Shown here: positions 1-6,369 of the stretch, piece after piece
How the letters are laid out: every line of letters begins with the position of its first letter
Numbering within the stretch: position 1 is the first letter of the stretch
Assembly: GCA_033722075.1 (NCBI GenBank)
Contig: JAWVZU010000193.1
Coordinates: 1 to 7,856, forward strand
Length of the DNA: 7,856 nt
Source of the DNA: JAWVZU01 sp033722075
GTDB lineage: Bacteria; Pseudomonadota; Gammaproteobacteria; Xanthomonadales; SZUA-38
Direction of reading: 5' to 3'
Notes under the pieces: model-generated
Databases searched by the model: none
What the model was told of the DNA's origin: nothing
Seen by the model: only the letters and a program-made list of their open reading frames with translations
Position numbers and translations under genes: made by a program

Positions 1-2
1 CG

Positions 3-56
3 GAGGCCGAGCGAACGGCAGCCGAGCGGGTGGAGCTGGCGCTGTCACTGCTTTGA
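3..56 (+). CDS. Possible C-terminal end of an unidentified plus-strand gene (partial)
   Basis: An open frame enters from the left edge and stops at TGA 54-56, giving 17 residues rich in Glu, Ala, Arg and Leu (EAERTAAERVELALSLL). The third codon positions are mostly G or C, as in the neighbouring real genes, and the composition suits the end of an amphipathic or coiled-coil helix. If real, it converges on the minus-strand TerC-family gene and overlaps its end by 12 bases. The fragment is too short to assign to a family, and a chance open frame is a real alternative. Confidence 0.35.
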   Translation, partial: EAERTAAERVELALSLL

Positions 57-1280
57 CTCATCCGAACGCCGCCAGGCTCGTACCGTCTCGGCCCCGCCCA
101 ATTCCTTTCGAATGCGCGCAAGCCACCGGCGGGTCCAGACCAGCTCCAGCACCAGCAAGGCAAGCCCCATTGGAATCAGGACGAAATTCGGCCCGGGCAG
201 GATCAACATCGCTCCGCCGATGAGGAGGACCGTCGATGCGGTGAGCAGGAGGAAGACCTGGCGCGCCTGCCGATAGGTGACCTCCATGAGATCGTCGATG
301 TGATCGGCCACCGGAGACCGCAGGGCTGCCGAATCGCGATGCCCTGCCCAGATCGAAGCCAGCACGCCCACGCTCATGATCCCGGCGATCAGCGACAACG
401 AGACGGCGTTCGGAATCGGGTAGTGATGGGAGAGCAGCATCTTGACGCCAACGTACGCCAGCACGAACACCAGGCTGTGCTTGAGGTAGCGGAATTTCTC
501 GATGAGCCCGGCCAGGGCGAAATAGAGTGACCTCAAGCCGAGGATCGCAAAGATGTTGGACGTGAAAACAAGAAACGGGTCGGAGGTCACCGCAAAGATC
601 GCAGGAATCGAGTCGACCGCAAACATCACGTCGCTGGTTTCCACCAGCACCAGGGTCAGAAACAAGGGCGTCGCGTGGCGGACCCCATCGAGGTCGACAA
701 AAAAGCGACTGCCGTGCAGGCCCTTGGTCACCGGATAGAAGCGGCGAACCGTGCGCATGGCCAGGCCGGCCTCCGGATCGAAGTTGTCGTCGCGTATGGT
801 CAACATGCGGGCGGCGGAAAAGATCAGGAACGTGCCGAAAACGTAGACGATCCAATCGAAGCTGGTGAACAACACCGACCCCAGCGAGATCATCACCCCG
901 CGCAGAACCACTGCCCCTAGGATGCCCCAGAACAACACCCGGTGCTGCTCGGATAGCGGGATGCGGAAATAGGAAAAGATCATCGCGATGACGAAGATGT
1001 TGTCTACGGAAAGCGATTTCTCCAGCAGATAACCGGTGAGGAACTGCATCGCCGCCTCATGACCGGAAAGGGCCGCCGTATCGGTCCACCCGAGCAAATT
1101 GTCGCGATAGAGAAAGAACACAAAGACATTGAAGGCCAGCGCCAGGGCAATCCAGATTCCGGTCCAGCAAAGCGCCTCGGGAATGGTGATTGCGCGCGGC
1201 TTGCGATGGAACACGCCGAGGTCGAGAGCGACCATGAGCGTTACGAACACGAGAAAACCGATCCAGACCAGGATTTCCAT
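45..1280 (-). CDS. TerC/Alx-family integral membrane protein with C-terminal PGPGW-like extension
   Basis: This is a 411-residue inner-membrane protein. TerC-family members (TerC, Alx, MeeF/MeeY) are linked to tellurite resistance and to metal, mainly manganese, homeostasis or export. The two family signatures are present: EKSLSVDNIFV at residues 87-97 and VETSDVMFAVDSIPA at 213-227, whose acidic residues are the likely ion-coordinating positions. Hydrophobic segments lie near residues 3-22, 38-57, 92-103, 117-137, 143-160, 206-228, 236-260, 268-284 and 293-312. Residues from about 340 to 395 add two more hydrophobic segments around PGPNFVLIP (362-370), followed by a basic stretch (TRRWLARIRK). 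This resembles the PGPGW small membrane family and makes the protein longer than a typical TerC of about 320 residues. The ATG lies 34 bases after the stop of the upstream gene, without a clear Shine-Dalgarno, so the two are probably co-transcribed. Transported ion: not readable from sequence. Confidence 0.93.
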   Translation of the reverse strand: MEILVWIGFLVFVTLMVALDLGVFHRKPRAITIPEALCWTGIWIALALAFNVFVFFLYRDNLLGWTDTAALSGHEAAMQFLTGYLLEKSLSVDNIFVIAMIFSYFRIPLSEQHRVLFWGILGAVVLRGVMISLGSVLFTSFDWIVYVFGTFLIFSAARMLTIRDDNFDPEAGLAMRTVRRFYPVTKGLHGSRFFVDLDGVRHATPLFLTLVLVETSDVMFAVDSIPAIFAVTSDPFLVFTSNIFAILGLRSLYFALAGLIEKFRYLKHSLVFVLAYVGVKMLLSHHYPIPNAVSLSLIAGIMSVGVLASIWAGHRDSAALRSPVADHIDDLMEVTYRQARQVFLLLTASTVLLIGGAMLILPGPNFVLIPMGLALLVLELVWTRRWLARIRKELGGAETVRAWRRSDESKQ

Positions 1281-1305
1281 GGATTGCCGTTGGGCGTTTT
1301 GAACC

Positions 1306-1322
1306 AGCTATAGACTATAGCT
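1306..1322. repeat. Perfect 17-base inverted repeat at a gene junction
   Basis: AGCTATAG, one A, then CTATAGCT. It can also be read as two copies of the self-complementary hexamer CTATAG separated by one base. It covers the stop codon of the metallo-hydrolase gene (1315-1317) and the first bases of the short gap before the TerC-family gene. It is AT-rich in a GC-rich setting. As RNA it could form at most a 6-bp stem with a 5-base loop, and no T-run follows, so it is not a convincing terminator. Role unknown; chance is possible. Confidence 0.4.
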
Positions 1323-2235
1323 CAACGATTGTGCCCTCTTCGGCAACGCTTGCGCCGGCCGATTCGATCTGGTCGCGGGCTTCCGAGTCGGCCCGATGCG
1401 CGGGATTGGTGTGATTCAGATGGATGAAACGGATCTTGGCGCGCTCTTCCGACGGCAGGTCGGAAAAGCGCTGAAGGCTATGCGCGATAAAAGGATGTGG
1501 AAACCCGGACATGTCGCGCCCCGGGATTTCGCCGTTCGCGAAGAAGGTGCCGTCGAGAAAAGCGAAGTCCACCTGCGCGATCTCGTCCTCGATGCGAACG
1601 CCGAGATCGTCCCACTGCTCCCAGCTGTCGATGTCCGGGATGAAAAGCGCACTTCGGGCCGGGCCTTCGATACGAAAGCCGACCACCTCCGAATATTCCT
1701 GGCGGTGCGGCACCGGGATGGGCGTCACGCTGATCCGCTCATTAAGCGCGACCGGCACCGCCGGCGCCAGATCCCGGAGCTCGATATTCCCGTAGCGGAC
1801 CAGCTGGTCCCAGGGCCCGTTGCTCTTCAGGAAATCGCTCATCCTCGGCATGGCCCAGACCGGAATGGCGCGGGCGCCCATCACTTCATGCCCCAGGTAC
1901 ATCAGGCCGACGTAATGCCCGATGTGCGCATGGGTGAGGAATATGCCATCCAGCCCGGGTGATTCTTCTACGGGGAACAAGGCGTCCAGCGTATGGAGCT
2001 GCTGAGGGAAGTCCGGGGTGGCCTCGAACATCCAGCGTTGCCCCGAGTCCGGGTCGATCAGTCCGAGCGATGTCGCCATCCGGCGCGCGTCAGGGTCTGT
2101 CCAGCCGGGATGGCTTTTCGTTCCGGCCTGCGGTGCGCCCGCATCCTGGGCGTTTCCCAGGACCACCAGGTAGGGCGACTCTGCAGCAGAGATGTTCGCT
2201 AGAGACAGCAGGACGAGAACAATCAGCGCGCGCAT
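1315..2235 (-). CDS. Exported PqqB-like metallo-beta-lactamase-fold protein
   Basis: The 306-residue product starts with a signal peptide (MRALIVLVLLSLANISAAES, cleavage probably near residues 18-20), so it should act in the periplasm. The fold signature is LTHAHIGHYVGL: H102, H104 and H107 are present, but the usual Asp of HxHxDH is Gly at 106. Other likely metal ligands are H177 (VPHR), D201 (IPDID) and H272/H275 (HLNHTNP). The opening LGNAQDAGAPQAG (26-38) and the overall layout resemble the PqqB-like branch of the superfamily. No other pqq genes are visible, so cofactor synthesis should not be assumed. Zn1 ligands look complete, whereas Zn2 loses one, so the hydrolase activity and substrate are open. 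The ATG is supported by GGTGAGG (complement of 2246-2252) 10 bases upstream. It is followed by the TerC-family gene in a likely two-gene operon. Confidence 0.87.
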   Translation of the reverse strand: MRALIVLVLLSLANISAAESPYLVVLGNAQDAGAPQAGTKSHPGWTDPDARRMATSLGLIDPDSGQRWMFEATPDFPQQLHTLDALFPVEESPGLDGIFLTHAHIGHYVGLMYLGHEVMGARAIPVWAMPRMSDFLKSNGPWDQLVRYGNIELRDLAPAVPVALNERISVTPIPVPHRQEYSEVVGFRIEGPARSALFIPDIDSWEQWDDLGVRIEDEIAQVDFAFLDGTFFANGEIPGRDMSGFPHPFIAHSLQRFSDLPSEERAKIRFIHLNHTNPAHRADSEARDQIESAGASVAEEGTIVEL

Positions 2236-2348
2236 GGGCCAGGGACCTCACCGGAGAACTCCCAAACTACTGCTCCGCGAGTAATCTGTCGAGAATGGTT
2301 GCACCCTTGGTAAACTGGACCAATCATTCAAGCGACCGAATAAGCACG
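2236..2348. other. Divergent intergenic region, probable promoters for both directions
   Basis: This 113-base gap separates the minus-strand metallo-hydrolase/TerC pair from the plus-strand genes, so promoters for both directions are expected here. Its right half is visibly richer in A/T. A weak plus-strand candidate is TTGCAC (2299-2304), a 17-base spacer and AATCAT (2322-2327); both boxes are poor matches. A short inverted repeat, TTGGT (2307-2311) and ACCAA (2319-2323), lies within that spacer and could be an operator. Neither is strong enough to be called with confidence. Confidence 0.35.
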
Positions 2349-2744
2349 ATGAAACGGAATCACCTTTGCTCTCTGACGATGATCGGCGCATTGCTTCTGG
2401 CAACGGCGCATGGCCAGGAAGACCGATGCAATCGTCCCTGGCCGGTGCAACTTCCCGAGGCCGCCCCCGCCGACAAGGAACAGATGCTGGAACTGCAGAC
2501 CTCGGTCAAGGACTACATGGCCCGGGCCAACGACTATCTTGCGTGCAACGAGGAGGTCGTGACTGAAATCCGGGCCGATGCCGTCGATCTCGAGGATGCG
2601 GTAGCGCTCGACGAGGCGGAGCAGCAGATCCGGGTCTGGGTCAGCCGCTACAACAACACGGTCGACGAGATGCACGCCGTCGGCGAGCGGTTCAACGCGC
2701 TCGTCCGGGAGTACAAGGGCATCGAAGCGGAAGGAGAAGGCTGA
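2349..2744 (+). CDS. Small exported helical protein of unknown function
   Basis: The product is 131 residues and I do not recognise the family. It opens with a convincing signal peptide (MKRNHLCSLTMIGALLLATAHG, cleavage probably before QED), so the mature protein of about 108 residues should be periplasmic or secreted. Mature residues are mostly charged and helix-favouring, with Cys near the new N-terminus (DRCNRPW) and a second in YLACNEE, a pair that could form a disulfide. The C-terminal half (residues about 40-131) looks like two long amphipathic helices, possibly a coiled coil, and ends in an acidic tail. The frame stays open upstream to 1959, but that part lies antisense to the metallo-hydrolase gene. 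The ATG at 2349 is chosen because the signal peptide starts there; no clear Shine-Dalgarno precedes it. The sulfotransferase-like gene follows after 86 bases. Confidence 0.72.
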   Translation: MKRNHLCSLTMIGALLLATAHGQEDRCNRPWPVQLPEAAPADKEQMLELQTSVKDYMARANDYLACNEEVVTEIRADAVDLEDAVALDEAEQQIRVWVSRYNNTVDEMHAVGERFNALVREYKGIEAEGEG

Positions 2745-2830
2745 ACCGCGGAGCCGCCAAGGATGGCCTGACCATTTGAGGCGCCCGGTGCGGTTCCAGG
2801 AATCATCCGGATCTGAGCGAAACCGATCGC

Positions 2831-3547
2831 ATGCCGACCCGCTTCCTGATCCACATTCCGAAAACGGCCGGGACCTCGCTGCGCGAGATGCTGCAACGGG
2901 CCAGTCCCAGGGCTGCCTGTTTCCCCCAGGCATGGCGGTTGATGCTGAACCGGGGACGCTATCCCTCCGAAGAGGCCACCTTGCGCGCCGCCCAATCCGG
3001 ACGCTATCGGTTCGTGGCGGCTCATCTGCCCTACGCCTTCGCGCAACGTGCAGGCCGACTGCCCTGCTGGGTGATGGTCCGCGACCCGGTCAAGCGGGCG
3101 ATATCGAATCTGCGTCATTTCCAGCGTCGCTCTCCCAGGCATCGAGGCATGGAACTCAGAAGCCTGGTCAGGCGAAAATCGATCGTGGTCAATCATCTCA
3201 CCAACCTGCAATGCCAGTTCCTTCAGGATGCGGTTGATCCACACGCCGCCTTTCGGGCGACCCTGGAACCGCCGACCATCGACCTCGAGAGCGCGCTGGA
3301 AAACCTCGAGCGATGCGAATTCATCGGCATCACCGAGCGCTTCGATGAGTCGATCCGGCTGGCCGAACATACGGCCGGGCTCAAGCTGCCCGGCGCGAAG
3401 CATGTGAATCGACGGCCGGCCGCAGCGGAACCCTTCTCCGAGGCACTCCTCAAACGCCTCAGATCACTGAATGAAGCGGATCAGTTTCTGTATGAACGGG
3501 CGTGCGAGCTGTTCGATGAGCGGCTGAAAGCCATGACCGACTCTTGA
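2831..3547 (+). CDS. Sulfotransferase-family protein (PAPS-binding fold)
   Basis: This 238-residue protein has no signal peptide and should be cytoplasmic. Sulfotransferases move a sulfuryl group from PAPS to a hydroxyl or amine acceptor. The 5'-phosphosulfate-binding loop is HIPKTAGTSLREML (residues 8-21), with K11 as the expected catalytic or sulfate-contacting lysine. The 3'-phosphate-binding segment is VMVRDPVKRAISNLRHF (81-97), with R84 and S92 as the usual contacts. Both match the sulfotransferase family 2 / Sulfotransfer_3 type in which HxPKxAGTS and RDPxxRxxS recur. NHLTNLQCQFL (121-131) and HVNRRP (191-196) fit later conserved blocks of this group. The acceptor, whether a glycan, lipid or small molecule, cannot be deduced. 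The stop lies 35 bases before the ABC ATPase start, so co-transcription with the exporter is possible but unproven. Confidence 0.85.
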   Translation: MPTRFLIHIPKTAGTSLREMLQRASPRAACFPQAWRLMLNRGRYPSEEATLRAAQSGRYRFVAAHLPYAFAQRAGRLPCWVMVRDPVKRAISNLRHFQRRSPRHRGMELRSLVRRKSIVVNHLTNLQCQFLQDAVDPHAAFRATLEPPTIDLESALENLERCEFIGITERFDESIRLAEHTAGLKLPGAKHVNRRPAAAEPFSEALLKRLRSLNEADQFLYERACELFDERLKAMTDS

Positions 3548-3558
3548 CACCTCGTCAA
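3544..3558 (+). promoter_or_regulatory. TTGACA -35-like hexamer inside a short inverted repeat, upstream of the ABC operon
   Basis: TTGACA (3544-3549) is a perfect match to the sigma-70 -35 consensus and overlaps the stop codon of the sulfotransferase gene. It is also half of an inverted repeat: TTGAC, five bases, GTCAA (3554-3558). At 17-base spacing the -10 position reads TCCCAT, which is poor. CATACT (3570-3575) is better but sits at a 20-base spacing and would start transcription almost at the ATG. Either a promoter or an operator is possible; chance cannot be excluded. Confidence 0.25.
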
Positions 3559-3582
3559 CACCGAAATCCCATACTCGGCACC

Positions 3583-4260
3583 ATGATCAACGTTCACAAT
3601 CTCTGCCGCCGATTCCGGGTGGGCGACAGCTGGGTGCATGCGCTGGACCAGGTAGACCTGTCCGTATCCGAAGGCGACTTCGTGGCGGTGATGGGTCCAT
3701 CCGGGTCCGGGAAGTCGACGTTGATGAATATCCTGGGCTGCCTGGACACGCCGGACGATGGAGAATATCGCCTGCTGAACGAGCAGGTTGCACAGCTCGA
3801 CGACGAGGCCCTGTCCCGGGTCCGGAACCGCCACCTCGGGTTCGTTTTCCAGACCTTCCACCTGTTGCCCCGGATGAGCGCGCTGGACAACGTGCTGCTG
3901 CCGCTGCGTTACAGCGAAGCGCCGATCCAGGAATACCGCCATCGGGCCGTCGACCTGCTGCAGCGCCTCGGCCTCGGCAATCGAATGGACCATCGCCCCA
4001 ATCAACTCTCCGGCGGACAGCGCCAGCGCGTCGCCATCGCACGGGCCCTGATCAACGATCCCCGCCTGATCCTCGCGGACGAGCCCACGGGAAACCTGGA
4101 CAGCAAGACCTCCGACGAGATCATGGAACTGTTCGAGGAGTTGAACCGCGATGGCCAGACCATACTCATGGTGACTCACGAGGACGAGATCGCGCGCCAT
4201 GCCAAGCGGATCATCCGCATGCGCGACGGGAAGATCGAGCATGATTCCGCGATTCACTGA
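3583..4260 (+). CDS. ABC transporter ATPase, MacB/LolD type
   Basis: This 225-residue nucleotide-binding subunit is complete. Walker A is GPSGSGKST (38-46), the Q-loop glutamine is Q90 (FVFQTFHLLP), the signature is LSGGQRQRVAIARAL (142-156), Walker B is LILADEPTGNLD (162-173) with E168 catalytic, and the switch histidine is H199 (MVTHE). This pattern and length are typical of stand-alone ATPases working with FtsX/MacB-type permeases (LolD, YknY, the ATPase half of MacB). It should drive the permease encoded at the end of the window. The ATG at 3583 is preferred over an in-frame TTG at 3544, which would overlap the preceding stop and add 13 non-conserved residues. No clear Shine-Dalgarno precedes the ATG. 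The end overlaps the first adaptor gene by 20 bases, indicating one operon. Confidence 0.95.
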   Translation: MINVHNLCRRFRVGDSWVHALDQVDLSVSEGDFVAVMGPSGSGKSTLMNILGCLDTPDDGEYRLLNEQVAQLDDEALSRVRNRHLGFVFQTFHLLPRMSALDNVLLPLRYSEAPIQEYRHRAVDLLQRLGLGNRMDHRPNQLSGGQRQRVAIARALINDPRLILADEPTGNLDSKTSDEIMELFEELNRDGQTILMVTHEDEIARHAKRIIRMRDGKIEHDSAIH

Positions 4261-5212
4261 TTTCGCCCTGGCCCTCGGTGCGCTGATGCTGCTGGGCGGT
4301 CCTGCCACCGCGCGTCCCCTGCTGACGGGCGTGGTCGAGGACAGCAGCGCCCAGACGATCGAGATGCCCTCCCTGCCCGGCGCCTGGCAGCGTCGCATCG
4401 AGTGGATGGCCCAGGAAGGCGCCGAGGTCGATGCCGGTGACGTTGTCGTACGCCTGGATCCCGGCGACCTGATTGCCCAGGAAGAGCAGGCACGAACCGA
4501 CCTGGAGAAGAAGCGGCTCGCGGCAGACCGGCGCATCAACGAGCTCAAGCTGCAGGTAATGGACTCGGAGCAGGCCGTTGCCGAGGCCCGATCGCGGCTG
4601 AAGATCGCCGAACTGGATGCCGGCATCCCGGCCGCGCAGATTCCGAGGCTCGACTATGAACGCTATCAGCTGGAGTTCCAGACCGCGCGCGAAGACCTGA
4701 TCCGTCGCGAAGCCGAACTGCTGAACCGGCGCGAGGAGCTGGCCGATGTCGGCGACGAGACCGCCCTGGAAATCCAGCAGGCCGACTCCCACTGGAGGCG
4801 CATCCAGGCGGCCCTGGATTCGACGGAAATCGCTGCTGAAAAGTCGGGTTTCATCATCTATGCGGAAAACCCCTGGACCGGACAGAAGGTGTTTCCGGGA
4901 GAGACCCTGTTCAGCGGATTCCAGATTGCGTCCATCGCTTCCCGCGAGGACCTGCAGGTCCGGTTCTGGGTGCACGAGGCGGACATCCTCAAGCTGCAGC
5001 CCGATACGCCGGTGGAGGTTCGGGCCGATGCCCTGCGCGAAAGCATGTTTCCAGCCCGGATAACCTGGGTCTCCAACCAGGCCGTGGAGAAGCAGGACTG
5101 GGGTTCCAGCGGCTATTTCGAAGTGCTTGCGGCGCCTGAAGGCAGTATCCCCACGGCAGTCATGCCGGGCATGAGCGTCATGGGCAAGGTCGTCGGCGGG
5201 GGATCACCATGA
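4241..5212 (+). CDS. HlyD/MacA-type periplasmic adaptor 1 (short, lacks membrane-proximal domain)
   Basis: The product is 323 residues. A signal peptide (residues 1-24, ending PATA) indicates export. Next come the first lipoyl half (about 45-73, EGAEVDAGDVVVRLDP), a long helical hairpin (about 77-200, broken near GIPAAQIPRL), the second lipoyl half (about 202-232, with IYAENPW and KVFPG) and a beta-barrel (about 236-318). The chain stops after MPGMSVMGKVV, where adaptors 2 and 3 continue with a further 50-70 residues, so the C-terminal membrane-proximal domain is absent. Such adaptors bridge an inner-membrane transporter to a TolC-like channel. The ATG at 4241 is chosen because the signal peptide begins there and GGGAAG (4228-4233) lies 7 bases upstream; an in-frame ATG at 4199 lies deep in the ATPase gene. 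It overlaps the ATPase gene by 20 bases and the next adaptor by 4 (ATGA). Confidence 0.88.
   Translation: MIPRFTDFALALGALMLLGGPATARPLLTGVVEDSSAQTIEMPSLPGAWQRRIEWMAQEGAEVDAGDVVVRLDPGDLIAQEEQARTDLEKKRLAADRRINELKLQVMDSEQAVAEARSRLKIAELDAGIPAAQIPRLDYERYQLEFQTAREDLIRREAELLNRREELADVGDETALEIQQADSHWRRIQAALDSTEIAAEKSGFIIYAENPWTGQKVFPGETLFSGFQIASIASREDLQVRFWVHEADILKLQPDTPVEVRADALRESMFPARITWVSNQAVEKQDWGSSGYFEVLAAPEGSIPTAVMPGMSVMGKVVGGGSP
5198..5203 (+). promoter_or_regulatory. Ribosome binding site of adaptor 2
   Basis: GGGGGA lies 5 bases before the ATG at 5209 and inside the end of adaptor 1. It supports that start and, with the ATGA overlap, suggests translational coupling. Confidence 0.5.
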
Positions 5213-6369
5213 TTCGCCTGGCATGCCGTTTCCTGCTGGCCGGCGCGCTGGTCCTCGTGGCCAGGGCCGAAGCCGAGCAATGGTTGGAGGTCAAGCCCGC
5301 GGACTGGCCGATCACGGTAACCGCCAGCGGCACGGTCCGCTCATCGGATGTCCTGAAATTCGGCCCGCCGCCGAGCCGCAGCTGGCGCACCACGATCACC
5401 GAGATCACCCGAGAGGGTACCCGGGTCAAGGAAGGAGACGTGCTGGTGAAGTTCGACGCCAGCGCGAGCGACGACCGGGTTAGGGAACTGAATGGCGAGC
5501 TGGCATCCAAGCGATCCGAGCTCGAATCGCTGCTCGAGACCCAGGCCCGGGAAATCGAGCAGGAGCAGGTTGACCTGGCCTCGGCCAAGAGCCGGGCCGA
5601 AAAGGCTTCCCGCAAGGCCGCCCAGCCCGCCGAGTTGTACGCCAGTATCGAGTACCAGAAGCTCGTGGAGGAACGAGACCTCGCGCAGGAACTCTATCGT
5701 CGAGAGCAGGAACGGGCGGAGCTCGGCAAGCAGGTGCGGCAGGCCAAGGTGGCCGAACTGGAAGCGGACATCGCGCGCCTGGAGAGCGAGTTGCGCGGGG
5801 CCCAGCGGGAACTCGAGTCCTTCACCATCCGGGCGCCGCGGCCCGGACTGGTCATCATCGGGACCGATCGTGAGGGCAACAAGCTGGACGTGAACTCGAA
5901 CGTCAATCCGGGCCTGGTGGTCGTCGAGCTGGTGGACGAGAACGAACTGGTCGTCGAGGTGGAAGTCCCCGAGTTCACCGCTGCCCAGCTAGAACCCGGA
6001 CAGCCGGCCCGAATCGAAGTGGAAGCGGCGGGAAGCCGGGAACTCAATGGAACGGTGCTGGATGTGGCCAGTATCGTGCGTCGCCAATCGCGCTTCTCCC
6101 AGGCCATGGTCAGGGACCTGACGGTGAGCCTCGGCGACGAACCGCTCGAGGGCCTGCGTCCCGGGACGTCCGCCAAGGTTACCGTCACCGTCGACCTGCG
6201 TGAGAATGCGCTGGCGGTGCCCAGCGAGGCTCTGGTCTACCGGGACGGCGAACCGGGCGTGCAGCTGCGCTCGAGCGGCTGGCGCCCCGTCGAACTGGCC
6301 GAGACCAGCAACGGACTGCGGATTGTGGCTGCGGGGATCCAGCCCGGCGACCAGGTGCGCGTGCAATGA
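5209..6369 (+). CDS. HlyD/MacA-type periplasmic adaptor 2
   Basis: The product is 386 residues. The signal peptide covers about residues 1-22 (MIRLACRFLLAGALVLVARA), without a lipobox. It is followed by the first lipoyl half (about 40-83, TREGTRVKEGDVLVKFD), a long Glu/Arg/Lys-rich coiled-coil hairpin (about 86-205, turning near 138-146), the second lipoyl half (about 206-244, IRAPRPGLVII) and a beta-barrel (about 246-330, VEVEVPEFTAAQLEPGQPAR). The C-terminal membrane-proximal domain (about 335-386) contains VPSEALVYRDG and GIQPGDQV, both typical of MacA/AcrA-like adaptors. Length and domain order are normal for the family. The gene starts in an ATGA overlap with adaptor 1 and ends in another with adaptor 3. 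It is clearly a separate, divergent member and not a recent copy: similarity to its neighbours is limited to fold-level motifs. Confidence 0.92.
   Translation: MIRLACRFLLAGALVLVARAEAEQWLEVKPADWPITVTASGTVRSSDVLKFGPPPSRSWRTTITEITREGTRVKEGDVLVKFDASASDDRVRELNGELASKRSELESLLETQAREIEQEQVDLASAKSRAEKASRKAAQPAELYASIEYQKLVEERDLAQELYRREQERAELGKQVRQAKVAELEADIARLESELRGAQRELESFTIRAPRPGLVIIGTDREGNKLDVNSNVNPGLVVVELVDENELVVEVEVPEFTAAQLEPGQPARIEVEAAGSRELNGTVLDVASIVRRQSRFSQAMVRDLTVSLGDEPLEGLRPGTSAKVTVTVDLRENALAVPSEALVYRDGEPGVQLRSSGWRPVELAETSNGLRIVAAGIQPGDQVRVQ

Noticed and set aside
58..855. Long minus-strand open frame inside the TerC-family gene (265 codons)
   Set aside because: It is an alternative frame of a gene with clear family motifs, and its translation is Arg/Pro/Gly-rich without any recognisable domain.
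1396..1962. Plus-strand open frame of 188 codons antisense to the metallo-hydrolase
   Set aside because: It is a shadow of the minus-strand gene, which has a signal peptide and metal-binding motifs; the antisense product has no domain or signal.
1959..2348. Upstream extension of the small exported protein
   Set aside because: The frame is open, but this part is antisense to the metallo-hydrolase and low in recognisable protein features. The signal peptide starts at 2349.
2745..2830. Possible terminator after the small exported protein gene
   Set aside because: Only a 4-bp stem (GGCT/AGCC near the stop codon) was found, with no following T-run. It is not a supported terminator.
2648..3403. 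Minus-strand open frame over the small exported protein and sulfotransferase genes
   Set aside because: It spans two supported plus-strand genes and their gap, and its product has no recognisable motif.
3481..4626. 381-codon minus-strand open frame over the ABC ATPase and adaptor 1
   Set aside because: It is antisense to an ATPase with every canonical motif; high GC content makes long antisense frames common.
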